Below, piece after piece: positions 21,696 through 34,400 of a stretch of DNA of 64,000 nucleotides (the first letter of the stretch is position 1; every line of letters begins with the position of its first letter). The DNA comes from Aphrophora alni (Eukaryota > Arthropoda > Insecta > Hemiptera > Aphrophoridae). The notes under the pieces were generated by a model. That model was given only the letters and a program-made list of their open reading frames with translations. It did not search any database and was not told the DNA's origin. A program made the position numbers and the translations under genes. The stretch covers positions 43,704,368-43,768,367 of the forward strand of contig OY740768.1 in assembly GCA_963513935.1 (NCBI GenBank), read 5' to 3'.

Positions 21696-22850
21696 ATGGA
21701 GGGTACAATTAATAATAATCCAATAAGTGAGAAAGACAGAGTAATGGTAGAATTTAAAATTATGAAAAAAGAAGCTGATAAGTATTTTGGTAAAGTTAGT
21801 AAATGTTTTAGGAAGGAAGATTTGAAATTGGATGATTTGGGTAATAGAACTGAACTATGGTGTATAGAAATAAGTAGGGATGATTTAAATGAATATTGGT
21901 ATAAAGAATTAGGAAGGGATGGAATAAATAAAGAATTAGAGTTAAAGGAAATAATTAAAATGTTACATGCTGTTCTCAAAGTAAGAAATGAAGTTTATGA
22001 TAAAATGTTAAATAGATTAGCTGTAAAAGAAAAAATTAACTTCCAATTAAAAGTTTTTATTAAAAATGATCAAACTGAAATAATAGAGAATATTTGTATG
22101 AATGATTATGTTTTTGAACAAGTAAACAATGGATTAAGTAACAATGAGATGAAATTAGAACTTAAGAAAGATGAAATGTGTCAGAATGAGCCTATGGAGA
22201 ACAATGATTTAAAACAGTTAACAGGTAATGTTGAAATTAAGAAAAATGATGGGGTTACCAATTTTGATGGGGTTAGAGAGATTGTAAGTGATTTAAATAA
22301 CAAGGGTAAAATTAAAGTGAATGATTGTTTAATTAAGATAAATGATGTAATAACAAAAGAGTTAGCTATTTATGTGAGAAAGCAAAGCTATCATAAAACT
22401 TTAGGCTTTGAAAAAATAGCAATATTAAAATTTAGAAATATATTTAAAATGCAAGAACAACAGATTAAAAGTCTCTTTGAGAAAAACAATTTTGAGTGTG
22501 AGTTTAAAAAAGCAATTGTGGAAGAAATCTATGTAAATGTAAGCAAAGTCAGTAGAGTTCAGTATTCCAAGCTGACAGATAACAAAAGTAGGTCATTGTG
22601 TCTTGAGATGTCTAAAAAGGAGGAATACAATGGAGTGTTTGAAAGGAAGAATGAAGGGAGTGAGAGTTTGTCAATAGGAAGATGTAATGTCAACAAGGGG
22701 GAATCTTTTGTTGAGACAAGGTCATTTGTAAGATCTAGCTTAGAACAGGTCTCTAAGTTAGAGACGGTATTTAACATTGCAATTATGTTAAGAAAGCAGG
22801 CAATATGTTATAAATTGTTTCACCAATCGGGAAACCATCGAAAAAAATGA
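21696..22850 (+). CDS. Orphan ORF of the LTR element, 384 residues, function unknown
   Basis: Single intact ORF in the element's interior, 210 nt after the primer-site-like sequence, the position where gag usually lies. It is rich in Lys, Asn, Glu and Ile. It begins MEGTINNNPISEKDR and has predicted-helical, charged stretches (for example KMLHAVLKVRNEVYDKMLNR and KFRNIFKMQEQQIKSLF). I see no CCHC knuckle, no capsid motif, no protease DTG and no RT motif. It ends NHRKK. Position suggests a gag-like structural or accessory protein, but nothing in the sequence proves it. Its being open in an element with identical LTRs argues that it is maintained or very young. C is scarce in its coding strand. 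Confidence 0.6.
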   Translation: MEGTINNNPISEKDRVMVEFKIMKKEADKYFGKVSKCFRKEDLKLDDLGNRTELWCIEISRDDLNEYWYKELGRDGINKELELKEIIKMLHAVLKVRNEVYDKMLNRLAVKEKINFQLKVFIKNDQTEIIENICMNDYVFEQVNNGLSNNEMKLELKKDEMCQNEPMENNDLKQLTGNVEIKKNDGVTNFDGVREIVSDLNNKGKIKVNDCLIKINDVITKELAIYVRKQSYHKTLGFEKIAILKFRNIFKMQEQQIKSLFEKNNFECEFKKAIVEEIYVNVSKVSRVQYSKLTDNKSRSLCLEMSKKEEYNGVFERKNEGSESLSIGRCNVNKGESFVETRSFVRSSLEQVSKLETVFNIAIMLRKQAICYKLFHQSGNHRKK

Positions 22851-25800
22851 TAATTTATAATTGAGTTATAATAAATTGAATTTTGGAATGACAATAATAA
22901 TGTATAAAGTTTTTTATAAAGCAAACGGACATGAGTAAGAATAATATTAGGTAAGAATTTTTTGTTAGTTATTAAGGTTAAGATTAGTAGATAATTAAGA
23001 TTTCAGGATAATTATAAGTTGTGTTTAGTAAAATTTTGTAAAGCAGAGATAGTGTCATAAAGAAATAATATTGAAGGAACTAAAAGGTTTCAGTTAGAAT
23101 GGAAGTGTAATATCAACTGTTTACCATAACAAAGATTAGGATTGTATAATAAACATAGATAAGGCTGGTGCAGGTTTACTTTCGAAGGGTGTTGATGCCG
23201 CTTACAGTGAGATTAAGATTGTGCATTGAAAATATTATCGCATTGGAGATTGAATAATATCAAAACTTAGGAATCTAGATAGAATACAGTTGTGACAAAA
23301 TTCAGGGTTCAGATTTTGATTACTTGTTTTAAAAAAAAGGTAGTTTTAAAAGTTTTTCTTTGCACATAACTCAAAATTGAACAAAATGTAAAACGAATGC
23401 AATAATTAATTGGGAATATAATATTTCGAGTTAGGTTCAATGATAAAAAATAGTTTTGGGAAATAATAATCTCAAGTCGAGTTGAATAAAAATCTTGAGG
23501 AAAGATTACATCATGCAGTAATACCGAGTCTAACAAATGACAGAGCTAGCCAATGTTTAAGTTATAGAGATAGGAAGAAGATAAGACTTGTTGATCACAG
23601 GCAGATGTCTGCAGGAGTATAGTCAGTGTACAAAAGGTACAGTCAGATTTGGGCAACGCATCTCAAAATCAACTCAACGGATTTTGATAATTTTTTTTTA
23701 TTTTTATTTTTTATTGTTCTCATACATGAATAAGGAAGTTTAACATATGGGTTCCTTGGTTTTAAAATAAAACCAAGGGCGAAGAGGTTGGGTTAAACAA
23801 TAGTTGACAATGTCTTAAAAAAAAGGGCATAAAGAACAGCATTGAAAGGGTTTATGGGATAATGGTATGTAGTGGGTATAGTTTGAATTGAGTAGGGCTA
23901 TGCATAACCATTACATATCAGAAGTCCATATTACCTGATTCAATGAGAGAGTTCACCACACAATTAGAAGAAAACGAATTGTAGGTTTACAGAATTGATC
24001 AATCTGTAAATGAATTAACTGGACGTGACTAATTTGAGTTTTAAAGGAAGAAAAATGAACTTTTTCTAAAAAATGTATAAATTTAGTTGTAATTAGTATG
24101 CAATTTGATTGTATGTAATAAAGTATTGAAAGATTTGTTAGAGAATGTTAAGGTTTAGGTAAATAAGTAACAATTAGTAAGAATAATGTCATAATTTGTG
24201 TAAATAAGATGTAATTTGGAAAGGGCAAAGGAACTTTGAAAAAAGAAGGCAAGATTGTAAGGAGAGTTAGATATTTTGATTGTTTAAGATTGCTAGAAGT
24301 TTAAAAATATTAAAAGTTTTTGTTTGAAATGATAAAATAATAGTAGATTGGAGTAATGGATATAAAATAATTTCACTAAATGGGTAATAAAGTTAAAATA
24401 TTAAAGTTTTTGTTTTGAGTTTTTTAATATAAAGAATAAGTAATATAATGTAAAGTAATTTGAAGTAGGTTTAATAATTTTGAGGGTAAATAATTGTAAA
24501 TTGAGTTAAATAAAGAATAATAAGGAAGTTTGAAGATAAAATGTTTTAGATGAATAATTTGATTAAAAAGATTGATTATGTTTAGCGAAAATAAGGTGAT
24601 TTGCTGGGAAAATAATTAAAAGCAGGTTTTGATGAAAAACCTATGAAGATTTTTTTTTAGGTAATATGAGGAGATTTTTCAAAGAAAATAATGAAATGAG
24701 AATTTTTAAGATTAATGAAGGAGATATAAAGTTTACAAGAATATTGAAAAGTGGTGTCAAAGAGAGAAATAAGTCTATAAGGAGGTTTTTTCTGTGAAAA
24801 AGGTAATTTGATTGCATTAAGAGTTAGTTTTTAAGTTAAGAAGAATTTTTTTTTATGATCTACGGTGAAATAATGATGATATACGACGATGTTGAAGGAA
24901 AAAGGATGTTTTATTATGGAGGTTTCTACGAGAATTGCGACGAATTATTGAGGTTTTTAATGATTTCTACGAGGAAATATTTTTTAATGCGACGAAATAT
25001 GTTAGTGACCTAAGGGGCTACATATAAATAATTAAGGAAGTTTTTGATTAAGGAGTTAATGCAATCTAGTTATTAAGTTATAGAGAGCCTATAATCAGAT
25101 GAGTTTTGAAATAAGATACTATGATGTAATATGATTGTTGAAGTTTATTGAAGGTAATAAGATGATTTTTTTAAGTATTTTAAAGAAGAATAAGTAATAT
25201 TGTAATTTGAAGTGTTTGTAATTTGATAATGAAGTTTTTAATGTTTTATTAGATTTGTGGAAGAAATTTTATGCGTTGTCCCAGCAAGAAAAATAAGTAA
25301 TTTGAGAATTTTTGAATAAAAGAAGATAATGAGTAATAATAACTTAAGTAATAAATTTTTTGGGTGAATGATAAGAGAGGTTTTTAAAAAATGAAATGCA
25401 ATTTGGATGGGGTAAATAACACAATTTAGTGAAAAAATATAACTTTAAATATTAATTAAGAGATTTTTAAATTATAAAATAAAAAATGAAAATTGTTAAT
25501 TCTAAAAAGTATAATTGATAACTAGAAAGTCTATGGAATAGTTTGATGCAGACTTGGAGAAAAGATATAGAGATTTTTTTTTTTTAGCAATCAGGAGTAG
25601 ACACTCTGACGGAATTAGGTCATGAGATAAAAGTTGAGTGATGGACAGCTCAACGATAAGAAGTTGATGAAGGTTTTTTGATGATGAATAAGATTTGGTT
25701 ATAAGTGGTTTGACTGATTATGATATGCAACTAGGTAGATTTAGTGAATCAATAGATTATATAATAAGATGATTAATGTGTGAGTTAAGAGAGAATATTT

Positions 25801-25989
25801 CTTATTTTAAAGTTTTGTTTTCTTTAAAGGAATATGAATATTCTTAGTTTGCTGAAACTTTTTATTTTTGGAAATCTATAGGGACCGGATTTGAAAGTTT
25901 TTTTTTTGAAGTTAAAATTTTTTTGTTAAATAAAAGAGAAATCTGTGTTTCAATATTTATATATAGAATCACAGCTTTGATGGGGTATC
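22851..25989 (+). other. C-poor noncoding interior of the LTR element
   Basis: About 3.1 kb without a long ORF on either strand and without pol motifs. From about 24000 to 25900 the plus strand has remarkably little C, being almost entirely A, G and T. Words of the type GAAG/GAGG followed by a run of T recur every 50-120 nt (24650, 24781, 24950, 25037, 25225, 25378, 25460, 25670, for example). Just before the 3' LTR comes GATGGGGTATC, at best a weak polypurine tract. Confidence 0.6.
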
Positions 25990-27379
25990 TGTAATACCAA
26001 AAATGGTAATTTTAACCTAGATAACCAAAAAATGGTTATATTGAGATTTGAATATTTAAAGTAACCCGGGAAACGTTAAAGTTGAATAAGGGAGGGGGTT
26101 TTAGAAGTCAAAAAGATGACTCAAAAATATAGATTATTAAAACTAGGGTAATAAAAGAATTAAATATAGGTTTCCAAAATAATAATGTCATGTATAAAAA
26201 ATTAGTTATAAGTTGTAATAAATATTTAGGTAATATTTATATTGTTAGGTAAAATAATTTGAACCGTGTCAGTGTTGCTAGGTGTGAGAATAATTCTCGC
26301 ATACGTTGCATATTAAATAGGACGCTTGGTTTGGAAGCTGGACAAAGACACATGTGGTTTTGGTCAGTCTTAGAGAGGGGTCTGAGGTGGTAGGACGTAT
26401 TTTCAGTACAGAGAAACTTTCTCAAAATGTAGCAAAAGTAGTTAATTAAGGTCCTATGGTGACATTTAGTTCAGGGAGAGATGTTTTTAAATAAAAGAAG
26501 CTTCAGAACATTAATGGTGAAGATTCAGTGAGTTTAGAGACAGTTTGACGTGGTAAGACTTAGTTTGCGTTTTGGACAATAACTATTGTTAAAGTGATGA
26601 TAATCTTTGTACAATACCATGAATTTAAAGGGATAATTAATCGTCAGGTGTATAGATTGAGTCTGCAAGGTTTTTGCAACACAGAATGAAAGGAACTTGG
26701 CACGTGGAGGTTTCCAATCTACCGGATCGGTTATGCGGTAACAAAAAATCAGAGACATTTTAAAATAAAATAATTTTGTAAAAGAAAAAGAACTTTTTAT
26801 ATGAACTTTATAAATTTATTCAAATGTATAATCTTTGTTTAATAATTAGTCATTTAAAGAACTTAATTTCATGTTAATAATAATAATAATAATAATCATC
26901 TTTGCTACGTGAGAGTTTTAAAGCTCACCATAAAAAAAATAGTTTTCTTTCAAGTTGCAACTATTAATTTTAGAATTATAAAAAAGGATTTAAGCCTCTA
27001 AGGCAGAATTTAAAGTCAAAGGACACTGAGATTTCAAATAATAGTAAGATATGCTTTATGAATATGTATGTATAACCTTGTATAAATGTATAATCTTAAT
27101 TTAATAAATTATGTTCACTTTCAGCTTAACAAAATAAGATTTTTTTATTTCATCAAGAACCACTGAAGTACACTTTTAAAAGGACTTGCGACCCTGAGAG
27201 ATTTTAATCATAATAACAATTAACTTCCTTTTTTCAAAATTGGTAAGCTAACGCTACCTGGCGCCCATAAAGCTTGGCATAATTTTATAAATAATAATAA
27301 TAAAAATTTACTTTCAATTTTTTTTAATAAAAATAAGAACTCTTCAAGTAAAACAAGTGTATATTTTAGATAGATTACA
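25990..27379 (+). repeat. 3' LTR (1,390 bp)
   Basis: Same sequence as 20076-21465 at a constant offset of 5,914; I found no difference by eye. Followed immediately by the AGAA target duplication. Confidence 0.9.
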
Positions 27380-27453
27380 AGAAGAAGTAAATTTTGTCAT
27401 GAGAGGTTTAAGTGATATTTTGTTTTAGTGGCATGTGTTAGATACAAAACAAT

Positions 27454-27885
27454 TAGAGATGTAACGGATAGTCGTTTTGGCCGGATACCGGATACCGGAT
27501 ATTCGGTGAGGTTCTAGGCCGGAGCGCCGGATATCCGACTACCGAATATCCGGCTCAGGTAGTGTGTGTAGTTCTAGCGATGATTCACGGAAAGACAAGT
27601 ACGAACCTGTCTCATGGACCGTAGGAGTGGGCGGCTTGTATCGTTCATGCGTCAAACACTAGTATTCAACAGTCTGTCAGTGAGTTTTTCGGTATTTGTT
27701 TTTTGTGGTTGAAGTTTTTTGTAGTTTAATGGCGACGAAATTTTGTAGTTTTATTAATTTCATTTACATAATTAAGTATCCGGTACCCGGCCGGATAGCT
27801 GCAACTATCCGGCCGGATACCGGATACTAAAAAGGGCCGGATAGGCCGGATACCGGATATTAACCGGATATCCGTTACAACTCTA
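27454..27885. mobile_element. hAT-type non-autonomous element (432 bp)
   Basis: Inverted ends TAGAGATGTAACGGATA and, on the other strand, TAGAGTTGTAACGGATA. Exact 8-bp target duplication AAAACAAT (27446-27453 and 27886-27893). Both arms are crowded with CCGGATA words, giving a GC-rich, strongly self-complementary structure. No transposase. Confidence 0.88.
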
Positions 27886-27893
27886 AAAACAAT

Positions 27894-28633
27894 GGTTACA
27901 ACTAATATTCCATATGTGATATCAAATTGTCCATTCATAATGTTTTGTAAATAAAATAGTTGATAAAATAATTTCAGTAAGTTACCTGTTCTAAAGTAGA
28001 TACTGAAACTATACAGCCAAACTATTCTTGACATTAATGAAGGACTGGTGTTGTTAAAAAGTTTTTTTAACATTACTCAAATGTTGTGACTTTATGGAAC
28101 AAGTGTTACTCTTAGATCTTGGTTTAAATTCTCTTTTAAATAAAACCTTTCAAAAATTGTGTGCATTGCAGCATTAATTTATGATCAGTGACTGTCCCAG
28201 ACCATATTAAATTAGTAATCCTGCTTCAAATATATATACTTTTTTGTTTCAATAATACAAAAATACATTCATATTGAACAATTTAATTTGTTATAAATAA
28301 TTTTAAAGTTAACGTTCTGAGATTTAAAACTATATATAACTTATTTAGTTTTTAAACCCAAACTATATGGTTCATTCTATTTGATAACAAGAAACTATTG
28401 GTTTGATGCTATTATAAAAGTGGCATTATATCCTCCCGCATTGCCTAATTGGTCAATGTCACTTATTATTTCAGCATTTTCTGCTTCATTAAAAGTAAAC
28501 ACAAAGCTTATACCTGAACTATTATTATTACTTAAATTACTACCCCTTTCTGAGAATTCACAGTCAATATTTCACTCAAGCTCATTGACTTACTCAGTCC
28601 TATTATAATGGACTAGTTATTAAAATGTGGAAA
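27894..28633. other. Noncoding stretch
   Basis: AT-rich; only short ORFs without domains. Confidence 0.4.
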
Positions 28634-28635
28634 TA

Positions 28636-29496
28636 CAGTAGACATCCAATAGTAATGGCCTGTAACGCCCAATGGTCCAACACTATCATGGATATATAGT
28701 ATGTACATAATATTATGTACCTGTACATATATAAGATTTTTAATGTTATTACGGGCGGAAATGTGGTTGTAGGTAAGTTGTGGTTCGGCAATACAGTAGG
28801 CTTAGTGTACATGGAAGTGGTCGCTGAGCTTCGGGTTTCCTGGGGTGAGCTCGGAGGTTGTTTCAGACCAGTTCGCTTTGCTTTGTCTATACTGTAACTG
28901 TCAGTTCACTATTTACTCATGTGTTTGTAAAGAAATAGAAGAAATGGAACGGATCATCTGGTTTGAAGCGGGAGACGCATTAAACAAACTTACAACTTTC
29001 GCTGAAGCAAACTCACATTATAACTGTGTTCAGAAATCATTGATTTGCATATTATGAGAAATAAGTTTTTTAAAAAATAAAAATGATTCTAGAATACAAG
29101 AGGACATTAAAGATTTTTTTCAATGAGAAGTTCACTATAGGCCTTCTGTAGTTATGTCAATGTTTGCTGTAGTTATACATACATACTGTATTTTAAAAAT
29201 ACATTATAATACTGTATAACTATTACTGTATAATACTGTACAGTATAATACAGTAAATACTGTATAATAAAAAATAAGTTTTGTTCTATACTTTGTAGTA
29301 TTTTTTTTGAGTTGAAATGTTTATCCTTATGTTCCTAGTAAAAGATACAGTATTTGATTTGTAACATTATGTTTCAGCTGTATTTTCTGTATGAATTATG
29401 ATTTAGGGATCACAAATAGTAATGCCTGATAATCTGGGTTTTTTGGTAATTCGTATAGGAAAAATCATGAATATCCTGGATTTTGGAAGTCTACTG
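28636..29496 (+). mobile_element. pogo-type non-autonomous element (861 bp)
   Basis: Ends are CAGTAGACATCCAATAGTAA and, inverted, CAGTAGACTTCCAAAATCCA, flanked by TA on both sides. Inside, the plus strand from about 28944 reads MERIIWFEAGDALNKLTTFA then EANSHYNCVQKS, which resembles the C-terminal helical end of Tigger transposases. The rest of the transposase is gone. Confidence 0.65.
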
Positions 29497-29498
29497 TA

Positions 29499-30378
29499 CT
29501 GTGTTTATTAATAGCAGTTACATAATAAGTGTATCTTGTAATAGTTCCTGAACTTGCTACTAGAATGTAGTGAAATACAAAAAATACTGTAAAGGACTTT
29601 GGAAGAATTACAAGGGAGAGGGAAAACTTGATTGCAAATTTCTTACCTTTAAAGTTGCAAAATTGGAATTGGTTAAACAATAAATTCCTTTTTTTAAATT
29701 GTTATTTTTCATAAAATGTTATAGATATCAATAAAAACTTGATGGATTTGAAAGTAAATATCTACCACATGGTCACCTTATTATTATTTTGGTCATCCAC
29801 TTACTTTATCAACTACCCACTGGTGATAAGGACTGTGCAAGGGTGACGACATTTCAACAGAAAAACAAATTAAAACAAAATGAATTCAGCTTTTAATGTA
29901 AAGAGAGTTGGTCAGGCAAGGCAATGAATGTGTTGTGGTAAATACACCACATGTGCTTAATATCTAACAAGGATATGTGAATGGTTAACAATGTGGTTAA
30001 AGCTTTATGAATCCTAGAGAATAACAAGTGTTGCAAATAAATATTTACAATTGCCAACATCAAAATACAAAATATTAATTAAGAAAACAATTTATAGAAA
30101 TGTTTAAAATTTGACAAGAATATGATATATTATAGTTTGGTCACTTGAGTAATGTGCTTCCAACATGTATGCAGTAAAACTCACTGTTACCCTGGAGTCC
30201 AAACTTATGACTAGCATATCTTTTAATCGTCCATCCTTACTGCTCCTCTCAGCATAACAATGCTTAATGTTTAAACAAAAAATAAACATTTTCAAACTTA
30301 ATAGCCAATGTCTTTTGTCCACAGTTAATTATACAAACCATTAACAATTGTGTACCAACAACATTCAACACAATATTT
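29499..30378. other. Intergenic stretch downstream of the phospholipase gene
   Basis: AT-rich, no gene recognised. It lies beyond the 3' end of the minus-strand PLC gene. Confidence 0.4.
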
Positions 30379-30384
30379 TTTATT
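30379..30384 (-). terminator. Candidate poly(A) signal of the PLC gene
   Basis: TTTATT on the plus strand, AATAAA on the minus strand, about 280 nt past the PLC stop codon. Plausible, but AT-rich sequence gives such hexamers by chance. Confidence 0.4.
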
Positions 30385-30662
30385 TTTACACGGGACATTG
30401 CAAAAGTGAAAAGAGGAGGAGTTTAAGCATAACCACTTAAATTTAAAATAAAGTTAACATAGAATAAAATAACAGTTACAATAGAAAAAGATTTGCATAT
30501 ATTAGTACGTATAGTATCACAGAAAGTTTTTTCAATGACTAGAGTTTTGGTGACGGGCGAACCATATACAATAACATGTCTAAAATACACTAAAAGATAA
30601 CAATAGTATTGTCCTTTAGTTTGCTACAGGGAGCCGGTATTTGTGCAACAAAGTAGTAGCAA

Positions 30663-31493
30663 TCATGATTTCCACACTCTAAGTTTGCGGAGAGACACTC
30701 TTTTTAATCTAGATACAGCTGTGCGGAGATCTCCATCATCATCACTTAGTGTCTCACCTTCAGAGTGTACTTCTCTTTGTTGCGTTTGAGTAATAGGGTC
30801 ACGTGTACTACCTCTTCGCCCAAGACCACTAAGTGGAAATCTAGCTTTAGCTGTTGTCGTAGGATCACTTAACGTTGCACTTAAACCTTTACTTAGTCTA
30901 TCTAACGCTGGCCTTAATGTTCCCCCCTTACGCACTTCTCTCTCTCTTAAAATAAACCTACCTATTGTCTGCCAATGAGCTTGTGTCCTAAAAATGTTTT
31001 CCTCATCTGGCAAAACCCTTTGCACTCTACCGCCACCACTTTGCCACTCCAGTTCTTCAACTAAAACAAACCTTGCAGGGTCTTCAAGCCGTCTTGCTTT
31101 CACCAATGCTTGAGCCAAAACGTCTTGAGCACAAGCTGTTAACGGAACTTTTAGAATTGCATACGGAATCTCCGGAGACACATTATAAACACAAACAAGG
31201 AAGTTGTCAGCTTCTTCCCAAGTACGTGCTTGTTTCATGTTGCGTGTCGAACGTATTGAAGACAACCATGCTCTAGAACTTGGATCATCTCCGAGCCTCT
31301 TCAGAATGAATTTTCCAACACCTTGCCACTGAGATTGTGCTTGTAATGGACGTTCTCCTGGATCTAGAACTCTTTGACTTCCAGGTGCATCTTTTTCTCT
31401 GCCACCCCAACCTCTTGCAACTTCTTCTACCAAGACGTAGTCAGCTGCACGTTCAGAGCCAACCCCAGCTTTCCCCAGTGCTTGTAAAACAAC
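30663..31493 (-). CDS. PLCE1-like: PLC epsilon last exon: RA1, RA2 and C-terminal tail
   Basis: 276 codons plus TGA, acceptor [19 protein letters not shown] to [11 protein letters not shown] completes RA1; [20 protein letters not shown] to [10 protein letters not shown] and [14 protein letters not shown] forms RA2. Both RA domains share the EIPYAILK / DYVLVEE architecture. A basic, Ser/Arg-rich tail ends LRKLRVWKS. In PLC epsilon the second RA domain is the one that binds Ras-GTP; which residues do so here cannot be judged by eye. Confidence 0.93.
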   Translation of the reverse strand, partial: VVLQALGKAGVGSERAADYVLVEEVARGWGGREKDAPGSQRVLDPGERPLQAQSQWQGVGKFILKRLGDDPSSRAWLSSIRSTRNMKQARTWEEADNFLVCVYNVSPEIPYAILKVPLTACAQDVLAQALVKARRLEDPARFVLVEELEWQSGGGRVQRVLPDEENIFRTQAHWQTIGRFILREREVRKGGTLRPALDRLSKGLSATLSDPTTTAKARFPLSGLGRRGSTRDPITQTQQREVHSEGETLSDDDGDLRTAVSRLKRVSLRKLRVWKS

Positions 31494-34400
31494 CTGTAAA
31501 AAGTTCATTGTTAAAAAAAAGATTTGCATATTTTAAACTATGTTTAGTTACATGCATAGTTATAAACAAATACAGTATATACCATTAACATTAATATTAA
31601 ATTAACCAAGTGATTTAGTAGGTAAAACTATATAATATTGTATATTTTTATACAATATCTTTTATATAATTTTGTATAAAAGTTATTTTCAATGCTGGTA
31701 AACACTGAAAATCTAGAGATTAGAAGACCTCAATGATTGTGTTTAAATAGGTTGTAATATATTTGAATCCTAATGAACTAGATGGTGATAAATAGGTTAT
31801 TTTAAAATATACAGTTTTCCATTGGTTCCTTGGTTCAAAATATAAAATGTTTCTCTTCTCTGCATTAATTCTAACAACAATTGCAGCAGTATAATTTTGA
31901 AGTTGAGCATAGTAACAATCTTAAGATTTAGTATACAATTTTGTCTGTTTTAATGTGTAATATAAATACATGAACTTCATATAAGAGTCATATATCATAT
32001 TAATTACAAAAGTTTAGAAAGCTTCTGACATACAAAATGGACATTTAGTTTGGCTTAAATAATACAGTATAAATCTTTAAAAAAAATTGATTAAGTGAAC
32101 TTATCGGGAAAACCATCTTTTTGTTAAGTTTGTGTTATAGATTTCTGATAACAACTCAATTGTTAAAAACTTTGTTCATATAATTTCAGCACACACAATA
32201 CTTGCATAAAAGAAATCTATACAAATAAATAATAAGAAAAATAACCTTCTTTAATGATGTTGGTTAAATATATAGTACATTATAAGTATTAAAGAGGATG
32301 TTTATTTAGTGAAATTAATCTTCAATATTTTTTGTAAGTTTTAAATAAAAGATTGTTCAAAGATTAGTTTACTTAAGTAAAATTATAACTTTGAAATACA
32401 TAACCATCCTGATAGTTTTTTACTTGGTTCTTTTGTTCCTATTTTATTTATTTTTCCAAATGAACTTTGTTGCATTTTAAGAAATATTATTATATATAGA
32501 ATCAATTCGTTAAAAATTAAACGTGGCATTTCCTTAACAATTCATGTTCCTACTATTACTTAACCAGTGTACGAACTATAGGGTAAGTTAGGTAATCATC
32601 CAAAATTTCAACTTCTGTTTTTACTGGGTCATAATAGAAAAAGTGGTTTTCGACATGCCATTCATTTATTGTTGTTGTAGTCTGTATATAAGCACGATAG
32701 CCGGCAAAAAAAAAGAAAAATTTAATAGGGACATAAAATTTGGGATAGAGGAAGTGTGGTATTGGAAGTCAGAAAAATCGGGTTAATAATGACAAAATTG
32801 TAGCCTTATTAAACAGTTTTTTGTTCATATATCTCGTGTTATTCAACTTATAACATACTAAATTAGATACAAATTTTCAGATTTCAATTATGCATGTAAT
32901 GGTATCAACTCCACACTTTTATAATGAAAAATATAAAAGTTGTCACAAATGTAATTTGGAACTCCGACTTTCAAAGAAAATTTATTATTCAAAAAGTTAC
33001 AAGATTTTGCAAGGCCAGGATGCCAACACGAGTGTAGCTTGTGAACACTCCTTCACATATGGGGATTACATATTTAGAGCATTTGTTTGTTTTATTTTGT
33101 TTGATAGGGCTGGGTAATGCCTTTAAACCAGCCATCAATTTTTGTTTAAAATTTGTAGTGAAAATTAAAGTTATGAAAAAGCAATTCAATAATTTTTACT
33201 TCATATAACCTATTCTAAACCCATAACTAATTTGAGAATATTAATATGGAAGGATATATTATATCTACAACCGAAATAGCTGAACAGATTTTCATACTAT
33301 TCTCATTGATCTTTCCATTGTTCACATAAAAAAAAAAAAAAAAATGTACAAATTTCTAAATGTTGGCAAGGTAAATTTACTTTTCTCAAACATGATATGG
33401 AATAAACTCAGAACTGAAAAACATGCTATTTTTTATTGTCTGTTTTCATTACAATATTTCCATGATTATTTAATTATAAACTTTGGTATTAACTTTTTTC
33501 TTATTTTTTATTTCAGATTGGAAATATTACATCAGTAATTCTTAATTTAAATTGTACATTTGCTTATTTATTATTTCTTTTCTTTTCAGTATTTAGAAGA
33601 TATTTAATTAAAATTTTAACTAAAGTGGAAAGATAGATAATGTCTATAATGATTTAGGTAAAGTCGGAATTAAATTTAATGTGACTAGTATAGTAAGAGT
33701 AGAAAAATATAATTTCTTGTATAAACATAAATTTAAGGCTTTTCAACATAAATATTTAAAAATCTTACTTACTTCTTGAGTGGTGCTCTCTTGTGTGATT
33801 TTCAAAATAGTATAGGGTTCTTCTGGTACTACACCATGGACCATCAAAAAGAACATGCGTCGTTTCACACCTGGTATCCTTGTGCTTGAATCTGGCATAA
33901 CTTCTTGTGTTTTATTAATTTGTTCTCTTGCCCCTTCTAAACTTTCTTCTTCTGTACGTGAGCATATAAAGAGAGATGATAAAGGCAAAGGCTGATTTTG
34001 TGCCGAGCGTAATCGTACATGTCTGTATCCTGGTCTCAGACATTTTAGAGGCATAACTCGTTGTGTCAAAATGTGGTTTGTGCTTTGGTCCAGAACATTA
34101 AATCTTAAGAAGGCTAAATCCCTAAAAATAAACAAAAGTGTTAGAATTGATATTTTTTATTTTAAATGTTATTGCTTTTGAATACTCTATTTTTATAATT
34201 AATATTTAATATGTTAATAATTAACAAATAAGTTCAATCTTTGACGATCAGTCATTTTTACATATATGGCATAGTTATTGAAAAACAAAACAAAAAACCC
34301 AATCCTAGGTGGAACATCATATGCCCATGGATGCGTGGTTAGAGGAGAGTCTGATTATTAATATGCAAACTCTTGATACCAGATACCTTCCAGTTTCAAT

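Larger units (their letters stand above)
20076..27379 (+). mobile_element. Complete non-autonomous LTR retrotransposon (LARD-like), 7.3 kb
   Basis: Two direct repeats of 1,390 bp lie exactly 5,914 bp apart and appear identical by eye throughout. They begin TGTAATACC and end GATTACA, as LTRs do with TG...CA. The flanks carry a 4-bp target duplication AGAA (20072-20075, 27380-27383), as left by Ty3/gypsy-type integrases. A primer-site-like sequence sits 2 nt after the 5' LTR. The 4.5-kb interior has one ORF of unknown family and no visible protease, reverse transcriptase, RNase H or integrase. It must have been mobilised in trans. Identical LTRs imply recent insertion. Confidence 0.88.

Noticed and set aside
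22851..25989. Hidden pol gene in the LTR element's interior
   Set aside because: No DTG, YxDD, RNase H or integrase HHCC/DDE blocks found on either strand, and no long ORF.
30663..31588. Plus-strand ORFs over the last PLC exon (31073-31276 and 31337-31588)
   Set aside because: Shadows of the RA-domain coding strand.
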